From Nitriliruptoraceae bacterium (lineage in GTDB: Bacteria; Actinomycetota; Nitriliruptoria; Nitriliruptorales; Nitriliruptoraceae), in contig JAGYKW010000002.1 in the NCBI GenBank assembly GCA_018401275.1, forward strand, positions 107,940 through 171,939: DNA of 64,000 bases, written 5' to 3'. Shown here one piece after another: positions 35,303 through 45,771 of this stretch. The translations under genes and the position numbers were made by a program. Numbering within the stretch: position 1 is the stretch's first letter; every line of letters begins with the position of its first letter. The notes under the pieces were generated by a model. That model saw only the letters and a list, made by a program, of their open reading frames with translations, was not told the DNA's origin and ran no database searches.

Positions 35303-36198
35303 GCGCCGATGGCGCCGCGTGCGTTCTGGAGCTGACGGGTGACGAGTTCCCGGTCGAGCTCGTCGAGGATGCGGCGCGGGGGCCGCGGGGCCCCGCCAGC
35401 ACTCAGGCCGAGCAGGTCGATCGCGTACTTGATCGCTTCGACGAAGCGCGGGCCGCTGTCCCAGCGGAGCAGGGGCAGCAGCGAGCGGTACAGCGGGAGC
35501 GCGGCCGCGACGTCGCCGAGACGTCCGAGCTCGAACAGTCGGATGGTCTCGCGAGGCAGCGCGCCGGTGAACCCGCCGATCCAGCCCGTCGCACCCATGA
35601 CGGCGGACTCGAGCGCGAGGTCGTCGGCGCCGCAGAGGACCTGGAGGTGTGGCGAGCGCTCGGCGATCTCGGCGATCCGTCGGACGTCGCCGGAGAACTC
35701 CTTGACGGCGGTGATGCCGTCGAGCTCGCCGAGCTCAGCGATGATCTCGGGGGTCAGGTCGGTCCGGGTGGAGAACGGGTTGTTGTAGACGACGACCGGA
35801 ACGCCGTGCTGCGCCACCGAGCGGTAGTGGTCGAGCAGTTCGGCGCGCGTCGATGCATGGTTCGTCGGGGGCAGCAGCATCACGGCGTCCGCACCCACGT
35901 CGGCCGCGTGGCGGGCGTGGTCACCCGCGATGCGCCAGTTCGGTGCCGACACGCCGACGATGAGCTTCCCGCGGCCGTTCGTGACACGGGCGACGGTCTC
36001 GACGACGGCGCGGCGCTCGTCACGGTCCATCGACTCGTACTCGCCGAGCGAACCGTTGGGGACGAGACCGGAGATGCCGTTCTCGAGCAGCCAGGCGGCG
36101 TGGGTCTCGAGCGCAGCGAGGTCGATGTCGCCGGTCATGGCATCGAACGGTGTCGTCAGGGCGACATGGACACCGGAGAGGTCGTGCAGGCTCATCAT
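35299..36198 (-). CDS. 1-pyrroline-4-hydroxy-2-carboxylate deaminase (DHDPS/NAL family)
   Basis: 299 aa from ATG 36198 with AGGAG upstream. TIM-barrel aldolase: GVHVALTTPFDAMTGDIDLA, LVPNGSLGEYESMDRDERRA, VVVYNNPFSTRTDLTPEII (Tyr), GITAVKEFSGDVRRIAEIAE with the Schiff-base Lys, and GATGWIGGFTGALPRE. Context decides the substrate: with epimerase, dehydrogenase and semialdehyde dehydrogenase it should turn Pyr4H2C into 2-oxoglutarate semialdehyde plus ammonia. First gene of the operon. Confidence 0.85.
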   Translation of the reverse strand: MMSLHDLSGVHVALTTPFDAMTGDIDLAALETHAAWLLENGISGLVPNGSLGEYESMDRDERRAVVETVARVTNGRGKLIVGVSAPNWRIAGDHARHAADVGADAVMLLPPTNHASTRAELLDHYRSVAQHGVPVVVYNNPFSTRTDLTPEIIAELGELDGITAVKEFSGDVRRIAEIAERSPHLQVLCGADDLALESAVMGATGWIGGFTGALPRETIRLFELGRLGDVAAALPLYRSLLPLLRWDSGPRFVEAIKYAIDLLGLSAGGAPRPPRRILDELDRELVTRQLQNARGAIGA

Positions 36199-36259
36199 CG
36201 GGCTCCTCGCTGGCCGGGGCGGGTGACGGGTCGCATCGTCGTGCTCGGGAGCGTGGGGC

Positions 36260-36265
36260 ACAGTA
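36260..36265 (-). promoter_or_regulatory. Possible -10 box of the hydroxyproline operon
   Basis: TACTGT on the minus strand, about 60 nt upstream of the first ATG. No good -35. Confidence 0.3.
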
Positions 36266-36320
36266 TCGGGGGCAGGGACACGGGTCCGGGACTCGCCCGT
36301 AGGAGCGTCCTGGCCGCGCT

Positions 36321-36335
36321 GGACCGCTCCGGTCC
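36321..36335. promoter_or_regulatory. Inverted repeat, candidate TetR operator
   Basis: GGACCG-CTC-CGGTCC, a perfect 6+3+6 palindrome in the 222-bp region between the operon and its divergent TetR gene. Confidence 0.35.
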
Positions 36336-36420
36336 GCGGTCCTCGTGGCCCGAGCGGCCTGGTCGGGCGGCCTGGCCGGGCAGGCTGGCGCTACCGTCGT
36401 CGCTGGAGGAAGGATCGGCC

Positions 36421-37122
36421 ATGACTGCAGCGCGTTCGGCTGGGTCGGGCCGTCGTGCCGGTCGTGGCGATGCGGCCGCGCAGGTCTCGCCCGAGGACGT
36501 CGCCGGGTCCGGTCGCCGGGACGGGCGCACGAGGACCACGCGCGAGCTGGTCATCGACGTCGTGCTCGAACTGCTGGAGCACGGGGGCGAGGCCGCGGTG
36601 CGCATCGACGACGTCCGGGACCGTTCCGGGGTCTCCATCGGGTCGCTCTACCACCACTTCGGCGACCGCGACGGACTGATCGTCGCGGGTCAGCTGCGCC
36701 GTTTCGCGCGCTACGCGGAGGCGGAGATCGCTGCGCTGTCGACCATCGTCGAACGAGCGGCCGACGTGGCCGAGTTCCGTCGGGCCGTCCGGCAGCTGAC
36801 CCTCCACACGGCGACCGAGCTGCGGGTCGCGGAGCGTTGGGGCCGGATCGGGGTACTCGGTTCGACGGTCGGCCGTCCGGCGCTGCTCCACGAGATCCGG
36901 ATCGTCCAGACGCGCCTCACCGACGAGTTCCAGGCGACGGTCGCACAGGGCCAAGCGCGGGGATTCTTCCGACGAGACCTTGACGCACGCGCGATCGCAC
37001 TGTTCATCGAGGCGTACTCGCTCGGACTCGCGCTCAACGACGTCGATGAGCGCCCGGTCAGCGAGCGCGCGTGGGAGCAGGTCGTGTGGTCGGTGCTCGA
37101 TGGGCTCATCGTCGACGAGTGA
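36421..37122 (+). CDS. TetR regulator of the hydroxyproline operon
   Basis: 233 aa, ATG preceded by GGAGGAAGG. A ~38-residue basic Gly/Ala-rich leader precedes the TetR domain: TTRELVIDVVLELLEHGGEA, VRIDDVRDRSGVSIGSLYHH, FGDRDGLIVAGQL. The ligand domain ends LDARAIALFIEAYSLGLALN. Divergent from the catabolic operon with a palindrome between them; control by hydroxyproline or a pathway intermediate is inferred. Confidence 0.82.
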   Translation: MTAARSAGSGRRAGRGDAAAQVSPEDVAGSGRRDGRTRTTRELVIDVVLELLEHGGEAAVRIDDVRDRSGVSIGSLYHHFGDRDGLIVAGQLRRFARYAEAEIAALSTIVERAADVAEFRRAVRQLTLHTATELRVAERWGRIGVLGSTVGRPALLHEIRIVQTRLTDEFQATVAQGQARGFFRRDLDARAIALFIEAYSLGLALNDVDERPVSERAWEQVVWSVLDGLIVDE

Positions 37123-37242
37123 CGCCTGCGCACCGCACTGCTCGGCGCGGCGATGTCGCAGGCGCTCACTAGCGTCGAGTTCGACGCGCGGGGCACAGCG
37201 CGGGCACAGCGCGGCGCACGGCGAGCGCACGAGGGGGCGGTG

Positions 37243-37820
37243 ATGTCGGACGGGGAACGCTCCGGCCTGTCGCCATGGCTCGTCGGGCTGTTCGGGTTCC
37301 TGCTCTACCGCCGCGGCCGTCGGCGCGGTGACGAGCGGCGTGCCGGTGGCCGCGGTGGCGGCCGGCGCGGCCCGCTGCGCGAGGTCCGGTTGCCGGACGG
37401 GCGCGACGCGATCGAGGTCACGGCATCGATGTTCGAGCCGGACCCCGATGGGACGGACGCCGGGACGTGGCGGCGCATCACGCTCGACGGGACGGACGCG
37501 ATGCAGGCGGCGTTCGAGGCGACGCTCACTGAGGTCGCGCCGGGCGCTCGCAGCGCCGAGGACGTTCCCGTGCTGCTCATGCCGCTCGGGACGCGGCGGC
37601 GGGTCAACGCCGTCGACGTGTACGCGACCGGTGGTCGCCTCGGGCAGCTTCCCGAGCATGCGGTGCGAGCCGTGGGGAGAGCATCCGCGCGACGCACCTC
37701 GCTGACGATCGACCGTGCGCCGTGCGGGCCCGCATCGCCCCGCAGCCCTCGGGTGCGCTCGGCGCGGAGGTGCTGCTGCCCGAGACCTTCACGCCGGGGG
37801 GATCCTCCACAGGCCGGTAG
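37243..37820 (+). pseudogene. Hypothetical protein with N-terminal hydrophobic segment, one frame change
   Basis: ATG 37243 follows a TAGCGT box (37170-37175). Residues 10-22 (PWLVGLFGFLLYRR) are weakly membrane-like, followed by a basic Arg/Gly linker, then a beta-rich domain (GPLREVRLPDGRDAIEVTAS, TWRRITLDGTDAMQAAFEAT, VPVLLMPLGTRRRVNAVDVY). A G seems missing from the G run near 37676; the repaired end reads DRPCAVRARIAPQPSGALGA to LLPETFTP and stops at 37820. It superficially recalls HIRAN-like domains, but I cannot assign a family. Confidence 0.55.
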
Positions 37821-37845
37821 GTTGCAGGCGTCAGGAGGTCAGCCC

Positions 37846-38816
37846 ATGAAGGCGGTCCGCTTCCGCACCACCGGTGGTCCCGAGGTCCTCGAGCACGTCG
37901 ACATCGACGCCCCGACCCCCGGGCCCGGACAGGTCCTCGTCGACGTCGAGTACGCCGGCGTGAACTTCATCGACACCTACCACCGCAGCGGGCTCTACCC
38001 GATGCCGCTGCCGAGCGGGAACGGGCTCGAGGGGGTCGGGACGGTCAGTGCGCTCGGCGAGGGCGTCACCGACCGCGCAGGTCGGTCAGCGCATCGCGTG
38101 GGCCGACACGGTCGGCTCGTACGCGGAGCAGGTCGCGGTGAGGGCCGACCGCAGCTTCGTCGTGCCCGACGGGGTCGACTCGCCGACCGCATGCGCGCTG
38201 GCGCTGCAGGGCATGACCGCGCACTACCTGGCGTTCTCGACCTTCCCGCTCGGCGCGGAGCACACGGCGCTGATCTACGCGGCGGCCGGCGGTGTGGGCC
38301 GCATCCTCGTCCAGCTCGCCGTGCAGCGTGGCGCACGCGTGCTCGCCTGCACCTCGACGGAGGCGAAGGCGGATGCTGTTCGCGCCCTCGGTGCCCATGA
38401 GGTCATCGCGTACCGCGACGTCGACGTCGCGGCAAGGGTTCGTGAGCTGACCGATGGGGTCGGTGCGGACGTCGTGTACGACTCGGTCGGAGCAGCCACC
38501 TGGCAGTCGTCGCTCGACAGTCTGCGTCCGCGCGGAATCGGCTGTCTTCTACGGCAACGCGTCCGGTCCGGTCCCACCGTTCGACCTGCAGGAGCTCAAC
38601 AAGCGCGGCTCGCTGTTCGTGACGCGCCCGACGCTGCTCGACTACACCGCGACCGAGGAGGAGCTCGCGTGGCGCGCCGGTTCGCTGCACCGCCTCGTCA
38701 CGTCCGGCGACCTCAAGGTCGACATCCACGCGACGTACCCGCTGGCCGAGGCCGCGCAGGCGCAGCGCGACCTCGAGTCGGGCGCGACCGCGGGCAAGCT
38801 GCTGCTGAAGGTCTGA
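37846..38816 (+). pseudogene. NADPH:quinone oxidoreductase (MDR family), two frame changes
   Basis: ATG 37846 has AGGAGGT 6 nt upstream. Starts MKAVRFRTTGGPEVLEHVDI and VLVDVEYAGVNFIDTYHRSG, a QOR (zinc-free) signature; then IAWADTVGSYAEQVAVRADR, IYAAAGGVGRILVQLAVQRG (NADPH motif) and VFYGNASGPVPPFDLQELNK to the end. One extra base near 38079 and another near 38540 change the frame; removing each restores continuous homology. These are insertions outside homopolymers, unlike most other lesions here. Confidence 0.8.
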
Positions 38817-38820
38817 TCGA

Positions 38821-38834
38821 CACTCGGCCGAGTG
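38821..38834. other. Perfect 14-bp palindrome between convergent genes
   Basis: CACTCGGCCGAGTG lies 4 nt after the quinone reductase stop and 21 nt before the end of the phosphatase gene. It could form a small bidirectional hairpin terminator or be a protein site; with no loop the hairpin would be weak. Confidence 0.35.
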
Positions 38835-38855
38835 GTTGCACGCAGGTGGCTGCGT

Positions 38856-39379
38856 TCAGGCCGGCGGTGGCAGCGAACGTGCCGTGCGCGCCTCGCCGTC
38901 CTCGATCCGCAGGACCCACGTGCTGCCCTTGCGGCAACTGGGGGAGGAGCCGAGGTCGAGGCCGCGCCGGGACAGCATCTCGAGCAGCTCCGGGATGACG
39001 TCGCCGTGGCTCGACCACACGGTCGGACCGGCCAGTGTCGCCAACCGGTCGTGCAGGGCGCGGACGTCGCAGCCCTCGATGAGCGCCGCGTCGACGGTCA
39101 CGTCGGTCCCGAGCGCTGCCGCGAGCGGGCGGACCGTCTCGATGCAGCGACGGGCCGGGCTCGACCGGACGTCGACGGGCAGGGCCGACGTGCCGGTCGC
39201 GCCTCGTCCGTGCCGCCGCCATGCCGCCGTCAGCGAGCCGGGCCGAGGTACGGGCTGAGGAGGGCAGGCAGTGCGGCGGCCTGCGCGACCCCGCGGGCGT
39301 CGAGCGGCCGCTCGAGGTCGCCGGGGCCGATGCCGCGGTCGCCCGCGCTGGCGTGACGGACGAGGAGGAGGATGGGCAT
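38856..39379 (-). pseudogene. SixA-like histidine phosphatase, one frame change
   Basis: ATG 39379 starts MPILLLVRHASAGDRG, the RHG motif, followed by DLERPLDARGVAQAAALPAL. The frame changes near 39235; it continues DVRSSPARRCIETVRPLAAA, LGTDVTVDAALIEGCDVRAL and TVWSSHGDVIPELLEML with the second catalytic His. Relatives remove phosphate from phospho-His or small substrates. The start lies 2 nt after the MFS stop, so the two are probably co-transcribed. Confidence 0.72.
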
Positions 39380-39381
39380 GC

Positions 39382-40666
39382 TCAGGCCTCCGTGTCGTCG
39401 GACCCGTCGGGCGTCGGACCCGTCCCCTGCAGTGCTCACAGGTCGTGCGAGCATCCGCGAGCCTCGGGTCAGCCAGGCGCCGATGAGGATGCGCGATGCC
39501 GCTCAGCACCAGCGCGGGGCGCACGCCGACCGTGTCGGTCAGCGATCCTGTCACCAGCGCGGTGACCGGCCGGGAACCGAGGAACGCCATCGACCACAGG
39601 GCCATGACGCGACCGCGCAGGGCATCGGGGACGTCGGCCTGCACGAGCGTCGTGAACGCGTTCAGCGAGAAGCTCATGCCTGCGCCCGCGATCGCGATGC
39701 CGACGACGGCGACGGCGGGGACGGGGCGACGCCGGCGAGCACCGTGCCCACCCCCATGAGCGCGAGGCCGATCGCCCCGAGCCGCATGATGCCCACGGCG
39801 AGGCGCACGCGCGACAGGGCGATGAAGCCGATCGCCGCACCGATGCCGAACGAGGAAGCGAGCGCGCCGACGAAGCTCGATGGGGCGCCGAGCGCCGCCG
39901 CGAGGGCCGGGGTGAGCGTCGTGACCGGGTCGACACCGACGCCGATGATGCCGACGCCGAGGATCTGCAGGACGGTGCGCGGCGAGCGTCGGAGGTAGGC
40001 GAACCCGGCACGGATGCGGCCGTCGCTCCCGGCGGGCCGCGATCGCAGCAAGAGCCGGACGCGGCGCCGGAGCTGGAGGAGCAGGGCGAGGAAGCCGACG
40101 TGCAGCACGCCGGCGAGCCCGAAGGTGATGATGGGTCCGAGCGAGAGGTACAGGCCTGCGCCGACCGCTGGCCCGATCGAGCGGGCGACCACGATCGGCA
40201 GCGAGGACAGGGCGAGGGCGTCCGCGAGCTCGCTGCGACGCACCAGCGCCGGCAGCAGTGCGGACGTCGCCGGACCGGCGACCGCGAAACCCGTGCCGAC
40301 GAGTCCTGCGGCGGCGACCATCACGAGAGCGTCGCGCTGCCCGGTGAAGCCGATGGTCACGGCCCAGAACGTCAGAAGTGCGGATCCGAGCGCGGTGATG
40401 GCCGTCCCGATGATGACCTGCAGGAAGCGGTCGCCACTGTCGGCCCGTGCGCCCGTGAGCGGCGTGAGCAGCAGCTGCGGCGTGAACTGGGCCACGCTGA
40501 CGAGGCCGACGAAGAACGCGGAGCCGGTGAGATCGAACACGAGGATGGCGCCGGCGATGTTGGTCGTCCACACCGCGAGCGTCGAGAACACCTTGCCCGC
40601 CGTGAGCGCGCCGACCGGTGTGCGCAGCAGCTGCCGGCGGGTGCGGGGCGGTCCGTCCTCGTCCAT
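39382..40666 (-). pseudogene. MFS exporter (EntS-like), at least three frame changes
   Basis: ATG 40666. About ten visible helices: FSTLAVWTTNIAGAILVFDL, VGLVSVAQFTPQLLLTPLTG with the ARADSGDR loop, ALVMVAAAGLVGTGFAVAGP and so on, typical of the 'MFS_3'/enterobactin-exporter group. The frame changes near 39712 (one C short in a C run, then VPAVAVVGIAIAGAGMSFSL), near 39490 (one extra base, then ILIGAWLTRGSRML) and near 39420; the repaired end GPTPDGSDDTEA stops at 39382. Homology is continuous between lesions. Confidence 0.75.
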
Positions 40667-40706
40667 CACGACGTGCCTTCCCCTCCGCTGTGCCCCGTGG
40701 TCAGGG

Positions 40707-42230
40707 TCAGGCGTGCGTGTCGATGACCGTGCGGCCACGGACCCCGCGCTCGAGCAGCTGCGTCGCGCGTGCCGGGACCTCAGCGAGCGCGATGGTGGTC
40801 GTCACCCGGGCGAGCAGGTCCGCATCGACCGCGCCATGGAGACGTTCCCAGACGGCCGGACGCAGCTCGACGGGATGCAGCACCGAGTCGATGCCGGTGA
40901 GCGTCACGCCACGGATGATGAAGGGCATGACCGTCGTCGCGAGCGTGGTGTCGTCGGCCAGCCCGCAGGCGGCGACGACGCCGCCCGGGCGCGTCTGCGC
41001 GAGCGCCCCGGCGAGCGTCGCACCGCCTGCGACGTCGATGACCCCGGCCCACCGTGCAGCAGCGAGCGCACGCCCGGCCGCGCCGGAGACATCCTCACGC
41101 GTCACGGTCCGTGCCGCACCGAGGGCTGTGAGCAGCGTCTCGACCTCAGGGTCGCCCGACGATCCTGTCGCCGCCTCGACCTCGTGTCCGGCGCGCGCGA
41201 GCAGCATCACGGCGATCGAGCCGACGCCGCCGGTCGCACCGGTCACGAGCACGGGACCGTCGCCGGGTCGCACCCCACCATGGACGAGCGCGTCGACGCT
41301 GAGCTGTGCGGTGAACCCGGCCGTCCCGAGCGCCATCGCCCGGTGCGCGTCCATCCCTGAGGGACGCGCGACGACCCATGCGCTGGGCACGCGGGCGCGC
41401 GTCGTCATGCCACCCCAGTGACGCTCGCCGAGCCAGCATCCGGTGACGAGCACCTCGTCGCCGGGCGCGAACGCCGCATCGTCGCAGGCTCGGACGGTCC
41501 CTGCGAGGTCGATGCCGGGCACGTGCGGATGCTCACGCACGAGGCCGGGTCGTCCGGCCAGCACGAGCGCGTCCTTGTAGTTGATCGACGAGTGCGTCAC
41601 GTCGATGGTGACCGCGCCGTCGGGCAACGCGCTGTCCTCGAGCGTCTCGACGGCGACGTCCACCGGTGCGTCCGCGTCGTCGCGTCGGATCATCAGGACG
41701 GTCACGCTCATGCGTCCGCTCCTGGCGTGTCCGGTCGCCGTGCTGGTCTGCACGCTGGTCGTGACGTCGGCGGTGCGTGCACCGGCTGCGGACGCGAGCC
41801 GGGAAGGGCTGATGGGGAACACGCTCGACGGGGTTCCTGCCGCCGCCCAGACCTGCGCGTGGGCGAGCAGCGCCGGGTCGATGAGCACGTGGTCGACGCC
41901 CTCCCCGGTGTGCGCGAACGGTGGTGTCCCGCCGATCGCGTACCCGGTCGCAGCGCGGGCCTCGTCGGCGCTCGCCTTGCGGACCACGGTCGCACCGACC
42001 GCTTCAGCGAGGCGCGACTCGTCCACACGGTTGCCGCCGCTGGTCAGCGCCAGCACCGGTCGATCGTCCGCCATGAACACGAGCGACTTCACGATCGCGT
42101 CGACGTGGCAGCCGACGGCGGCGGCCGCGTCCGCGGCCGTACGCGTCCCCTCGGGGAACTCGGACACGGCGACCTCCACCCCGAGCGCGGCGGCGAGGGT
42201 CCGGAAGCGGTCGGTGGCGGTGGGAGGCAT
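40707..42230 (-). CDS. Aminoacyl-tRNA deacylase (YbaK/EbsC) fused in frame to acrylyl-CoA reductase-like oxidoreductase
   Basis: 507 aa. Residues 1-165 are a YbaK/EbsC editing domain (FPEGTRTAADAAAAVGCHVD, AIVKSLVFMADDRPVLALTS, ATGYAIGGTPPFAHTGEGV). From Met174 (ATG 41711) it is a YhdH/AcuI-type MDR reductase: DVTHSSINYKDALVLAGRPG, PGIDLAGTVRACDDAAFAPG, GWLGERHWGG-like region, and VLVTGATGGVGSIAVMLLAR. No stop codon separates them, but ATG 41711 has its own AGGAG 7 nt upstream. It could be a true fusion, or two genes whose separating stop was lost by an indel: another frame ends in TGA overlapping that ATG. Confidence 0.75.
   Translation of the reverse strand: MPPTATDRFRTLAAALGVEVAVSEFPEGTRTAADAAAAVGCHVDAIVKSLVFMADDRPVLALTSGGNRVDESRLAEAVGATVVRKASADEARAATGYAIGGTPPFAHTGEGVDHVLIDPALLAHAQVWAAAGTPSSVFPISPSRLASAAGARTADVTTSVQTSTATGHARSGRMSVTVLMIRRDDADAPVDVAVETLEDSALPDGAVTIDVTHSSINYKDALVLAGRPGLVREHPHVPGIDLAGTVRACDDAAFAPGDEVLVTGCWLGERHWGGMTTRARVPSAWVVARPSGMDAHRAMALGTAGFTAQLSVDALVHGGVRPGDGPVLVTGATGGVGSIAVMLLARAGHEVEAATGSSGDPEVETLLTALGAARTVTREDVSGAAGRALAAARWAGVIDVAGGATLAGALAQTRPGGVVAACGLADDTTLATTVMPFIIRGVTLTGIDSVLHPVELRPAVWERLHGAVDADLLARVTTTIALAEVPARATQLLERGVRGRTVIDTHA
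41719..41723 (-). promoter_or_regulatory. Internal ribosome binding site before the reductase half
   Basis: AGGAG on the minus strand, 7 nt upstream of ATG 41711, suggesting the reductase can also be translated separately. Confidence 0.45.
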
Positions 42231-42236
42231 GGCTCG

Positions 42237-42242
42237 ACTCTA
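42237..42242 (-). promoter_or_regulatory. -10-like box of the deacylase-reductase gene
   Basis: TAGAGT on the minus strand, 6 nt upstream of ATG 42230; leaderless spacing. Confidence 0.4.
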
Positions 42243-42354
42243 ACCGTCGCGTCCACGCGTCATGGTCGCGCCCGCACCTCACCGCTACGGTGCCGCGCGA
42301 TGCCGCGGACGGCGTGGGTCCAGCGCGGACGGACCCCTCAGGGAGGTCTCGACG

Positions 42355-43530
42355 GTGATCATTCGAACGGTCGAGATGCACACCGCGGGCGAGCCGGTCC
42401 GGATCGTCGTCGACGGGCTGCCTCCCGTCCTCGGGGCCACGATCCTCGAGAAGCGGCGCTTCGCCAGCGAGCAGCTCGACGGGCTGCGACGTGCGCTGAT
42501 GGCCGAGCCGCGCGGGCACGCCGACATGTACGGGGTGTGGCCGGTCGAGCCCGACCTTCCCGACGTCGACCTCGCGGTGCTGTTCCTCCATAACGAGGGC
42601 TTCAGCACCATGTGTGGCCATGCGACGATCGCGCTGGGCCGCTTCGCCGTCGAGGAGGGTCTGGTGACGGTCCCTCCCGGAGCGCCTGGGCTGACCGTGA
42701 GCGTGCCGGTGCGCCTGCAGGCGCCGTGCGGCCTCATCGACGTGCGCGTCGACGTGACCGACGGACGGGTCGGCGACGTGAGCTTCACGAGCGTCCCGGC
42801 CTTCGTAGCCGCGCTCGACCTCGCCGTGGACGTCGCAGGTGTCGGGCGCGTCGTGCTCGACGTCGCGTACGGCGGCGCGTTCTACGCGATCGTGACGGCG
42901 GAGGCGATCGATGTCGAACTCGGTGTCACCCGCCTGGCGGACGTGGTCGACCGTGCCGACGCGGTGTCGCAGGCGGTGCGCGGCGCATCGTGCTCGAGCA
43001 TCCTGACGCGGTCGACCTCGCGTTCCTCTACGGAACGATCGTCGTCGACGTCTCCGACGCCCACGCGCCGCCGTTGAGCCACAACGTGTGCGTGTTCGCC
43101 GACCGGCAGGTCGACCGCAGTCCGACGGGCAGCGGCGTGACCGCACGCATGGCGCTGCGGCATGCACGAGGGCAGCGTGCGCGCGGGGGACACGCGCCGC
43201 TTCGCGGGTGTCAGCGGCGAGGAGTTCACCGCCACCGTCGTCGCCGAGCATCCCGCCGGGACGCATGCGCCCGACGCGATCGCGTCGGTCGACGTCGTGG
43301 TCGCAGGCCGTGCGTACCGCACGGGTATGAGCACGTTCCTGCGTGAGGACGACGATCCGCTGCGCGAGGGGTTCCTGCCGCGCTGGGCGAGCGAGCCGCG
43401 CGAGCCGCGCTCAGTGCTGCGAGCGGCGCGTGAGCATCCCGGCGACGATGCCGATCGCGCCGATGACGGTGAGCATCAGCGCCACACGGCCGGTCGGTCC
43501 GAGCAGCTCGACGATGCCGCTCAGCAGTGA
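42355..43530 (+). pseudogene. Trans-3-hydroxy-L-proline dehydratase-like (proline racemase family), two frame changes
   Basis: GTG 42355 with GGGAGG 8 nt upstream. Starts IIRTVEMHTAGEPVRIVVDG; FSTMCGHATIALGRFAVEEG carries the first catalytic Cys87. After a lost base near 42990 the frame reads RIVLEHPDAVDLAFLYGTIV and DRSPTGSGVTARMAL, where the second catalytic Cys is replaced by Thr. Cys/Thr is the signature of trans-3-hydroxy-L-proline dehydratases, which do not racemise. An extra base near 43160 leads to EGSVRAGDTRRFAGVSGEEF, ending around REGFLPR; the open frame runs on to 43530, overlapping the next gene, so the true stop may be near 43385. Confidence 0.78.
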
Positions 43531-44328
43531 TGGGAGCGCGGCACCGACCGCGTCGTCCTCGGGGAGCGAGGCGACCAGGCGTTCGGTGACGGTGTCAGGA
43601 GCCATGCGCAGCAGCAGCGTCGTCGCCACGCCGGTGGCGAGCAGCAGGGAGCCGGTCACGGTGAGGCGGACGGACCGTCGCGTCGGCCGTGCACCCGGTG
43701 ACGCGTCCGTGCGGGTGCCCGGGACCACGAGGAGGAGAACGGCGGCGGCGAGAGCGAGCGCGCTCAGCCACCGGGCGAGTCCGGGAGCGAGACCGGCGAC
43801 CCGACCGACGTCCTCGGGCGCGAGCGGCTGCGGTCCTTCGACCGTGCCGCCGTCGTCCTCGTCGATGTCACCCAGCACGAGCACGCCCACGCCGCCCTCG
43901 GCGACGGCCGCGCGGATCAGCGTGTCGAGCGGGGCCGGCACCTCCTCCGCTGCGACCAGAGCAGCGCTGCGCAGGTCGATCGCGATCGGGCCGGGGACGG
44001 TCAACTGACGCAGCGCGTCGGTCAGTGCGGAGGCGAGCGCCGCACGGCCAGCCGACGTGTCGAGCGCCGCGACGACGCTCGCCTCGAGCAGGGGTCCCAC
44101 GAGTGGGACGAGTGGCCCGAGCACGCCGCTGCGCTCGGTCGCGTCCTCGAGGATCGCATCGACGGCGCCGGCGACGATCAGCGTCCGCACGGCGTCATCA
44201 TCGGCGAGCGTCGCACCGAGTGCTTCGGTGCCGTCGGGGGAGCGCAGGTCGGTCAACGCGCTCGTCACCACCAGGGTGACGGCGAGCACGGCGACGATGA
44301 TCGCCATCACCAGGTCGCGCAGCCTCAT
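43411..44328 (-). CDS. Membrane protein with large extracytoplasmic domain, 305 aa
   Basis: ATG 44328. An N-terminal helix (LVMAIIVAVLAVTLVVTSAL), an external ~165-residue domain rich in Ala/Leu/Asp (LADDDAVRTLIVAGAVDAIL, GPLLEASVVAALDTSAGRAA), a second helix (WLSALALAAAVLLLVV), then a third and fourth (VTGSLLLATGVATTLLL, VALMLTVIGAIGIVAGML). The layout resembles the 'integral membrane' proteins seen beside secreted hydrolases in actinobacteria, but I cannot assign a family. Divergent from the metallo-beta-lactamase lipoprotein with a shared promoter region. Confidence 0.65.
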   Translation of the reverse strand: MRLRDLVMAIIVAVLAVTLVVTSALTDLRSPDGTEALGATLADDDAVRTLIVAGAVDAILEDATERSGVLGPLVPLVGPLLEASVVAALDTSAGRAALASALTDALRQLTVPGPIAIDLRSAALVAAEEVPAPLDTLIRAAVAEGGVGVLVLGDIDEDDGGTVEGPQPLAPEDVGRVAGLAPGLARWLSALALAAAVLLLVVPGTRTDASPGARPTRRSVRLTVTGSLLLATGVATTLLLRMAPDTVTERLVASLPEDDAVGAALPSLLSGIVELLGPTGRVALMLTVIGAIGIVAGMLTRRSQH

Positions 44329-44375
44329 CGATGTCCCCGCCGGGCCGCGAACGATCGTCGAGCGCGGCGGTCGTG

Positions 44376-44385
44376 ACGCTACCGT
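44376..44385. promoter_or_regulatory. Overlapping, opposed -10-like boxes
   Basis: ACGCTACCGT reads TACCGT on the plus strand (44380-44385, toward the lipoprotein gene) and TAGCGT on the minus strand (44381-44376, toward the membrane protein gene). It could be a bidirectional promoter core. Confidence 0.35.
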
Positions 44386-44430
44386 CGTGCGACCGGCGCT
44401 CCGCGAGGAGCAGTCGGCATCGGGGTCAGG

Positions 44431-45476
<1,046 letters not shown>

Positions 45477-45480
<4 letters not shown>

Positions 45481-45734
45481 GCGAGCAGATCATCCCCTCG
45501 GATGCGGCCGTCGTCGACCGCATCGAGGACGGCACGCACGCGGTGCTGCACGTCGGCCCTGACGAGGTCGAGCTGATCGTCGACGTCGCGCTGCTGCCCC
45601 ACGGCACCGCCGAGGGCGACTGGCTGCGCGTGGGTCTCAGCGCCGACCCGGAGCGGACAGCGTCCCGCCGGACAGCGCTCGAGGGGCGCCTCGACCGCAT
45701 CCGTCGCTCGCGCGGCGGTGGGCGCTTCGACTGA
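45477..45734 (+). CDS. DUF3006 family small protein
   Basis: 85 aa, ATGA overlap with the lipoprotein gene. AVVDRIEDGTHAVLHVGPDE, ELIVDVALLPHGTAEGDWLR is the DUF3006 signature (a small beta-barrel), ending in a basic helix (LEGRLDRIRRSRGGGRF). DUF3006 genes typically sit right after secreted ComEC-like hydrolase genes, as here. It lacks a signal peptide, so its relation to an exported enzyme is unclear. Confidence 0.82.
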
Positions 45735-45771
45735 ACACGGCGCACGGCCGCTCCTGCCCCGTTCCGTCGCC

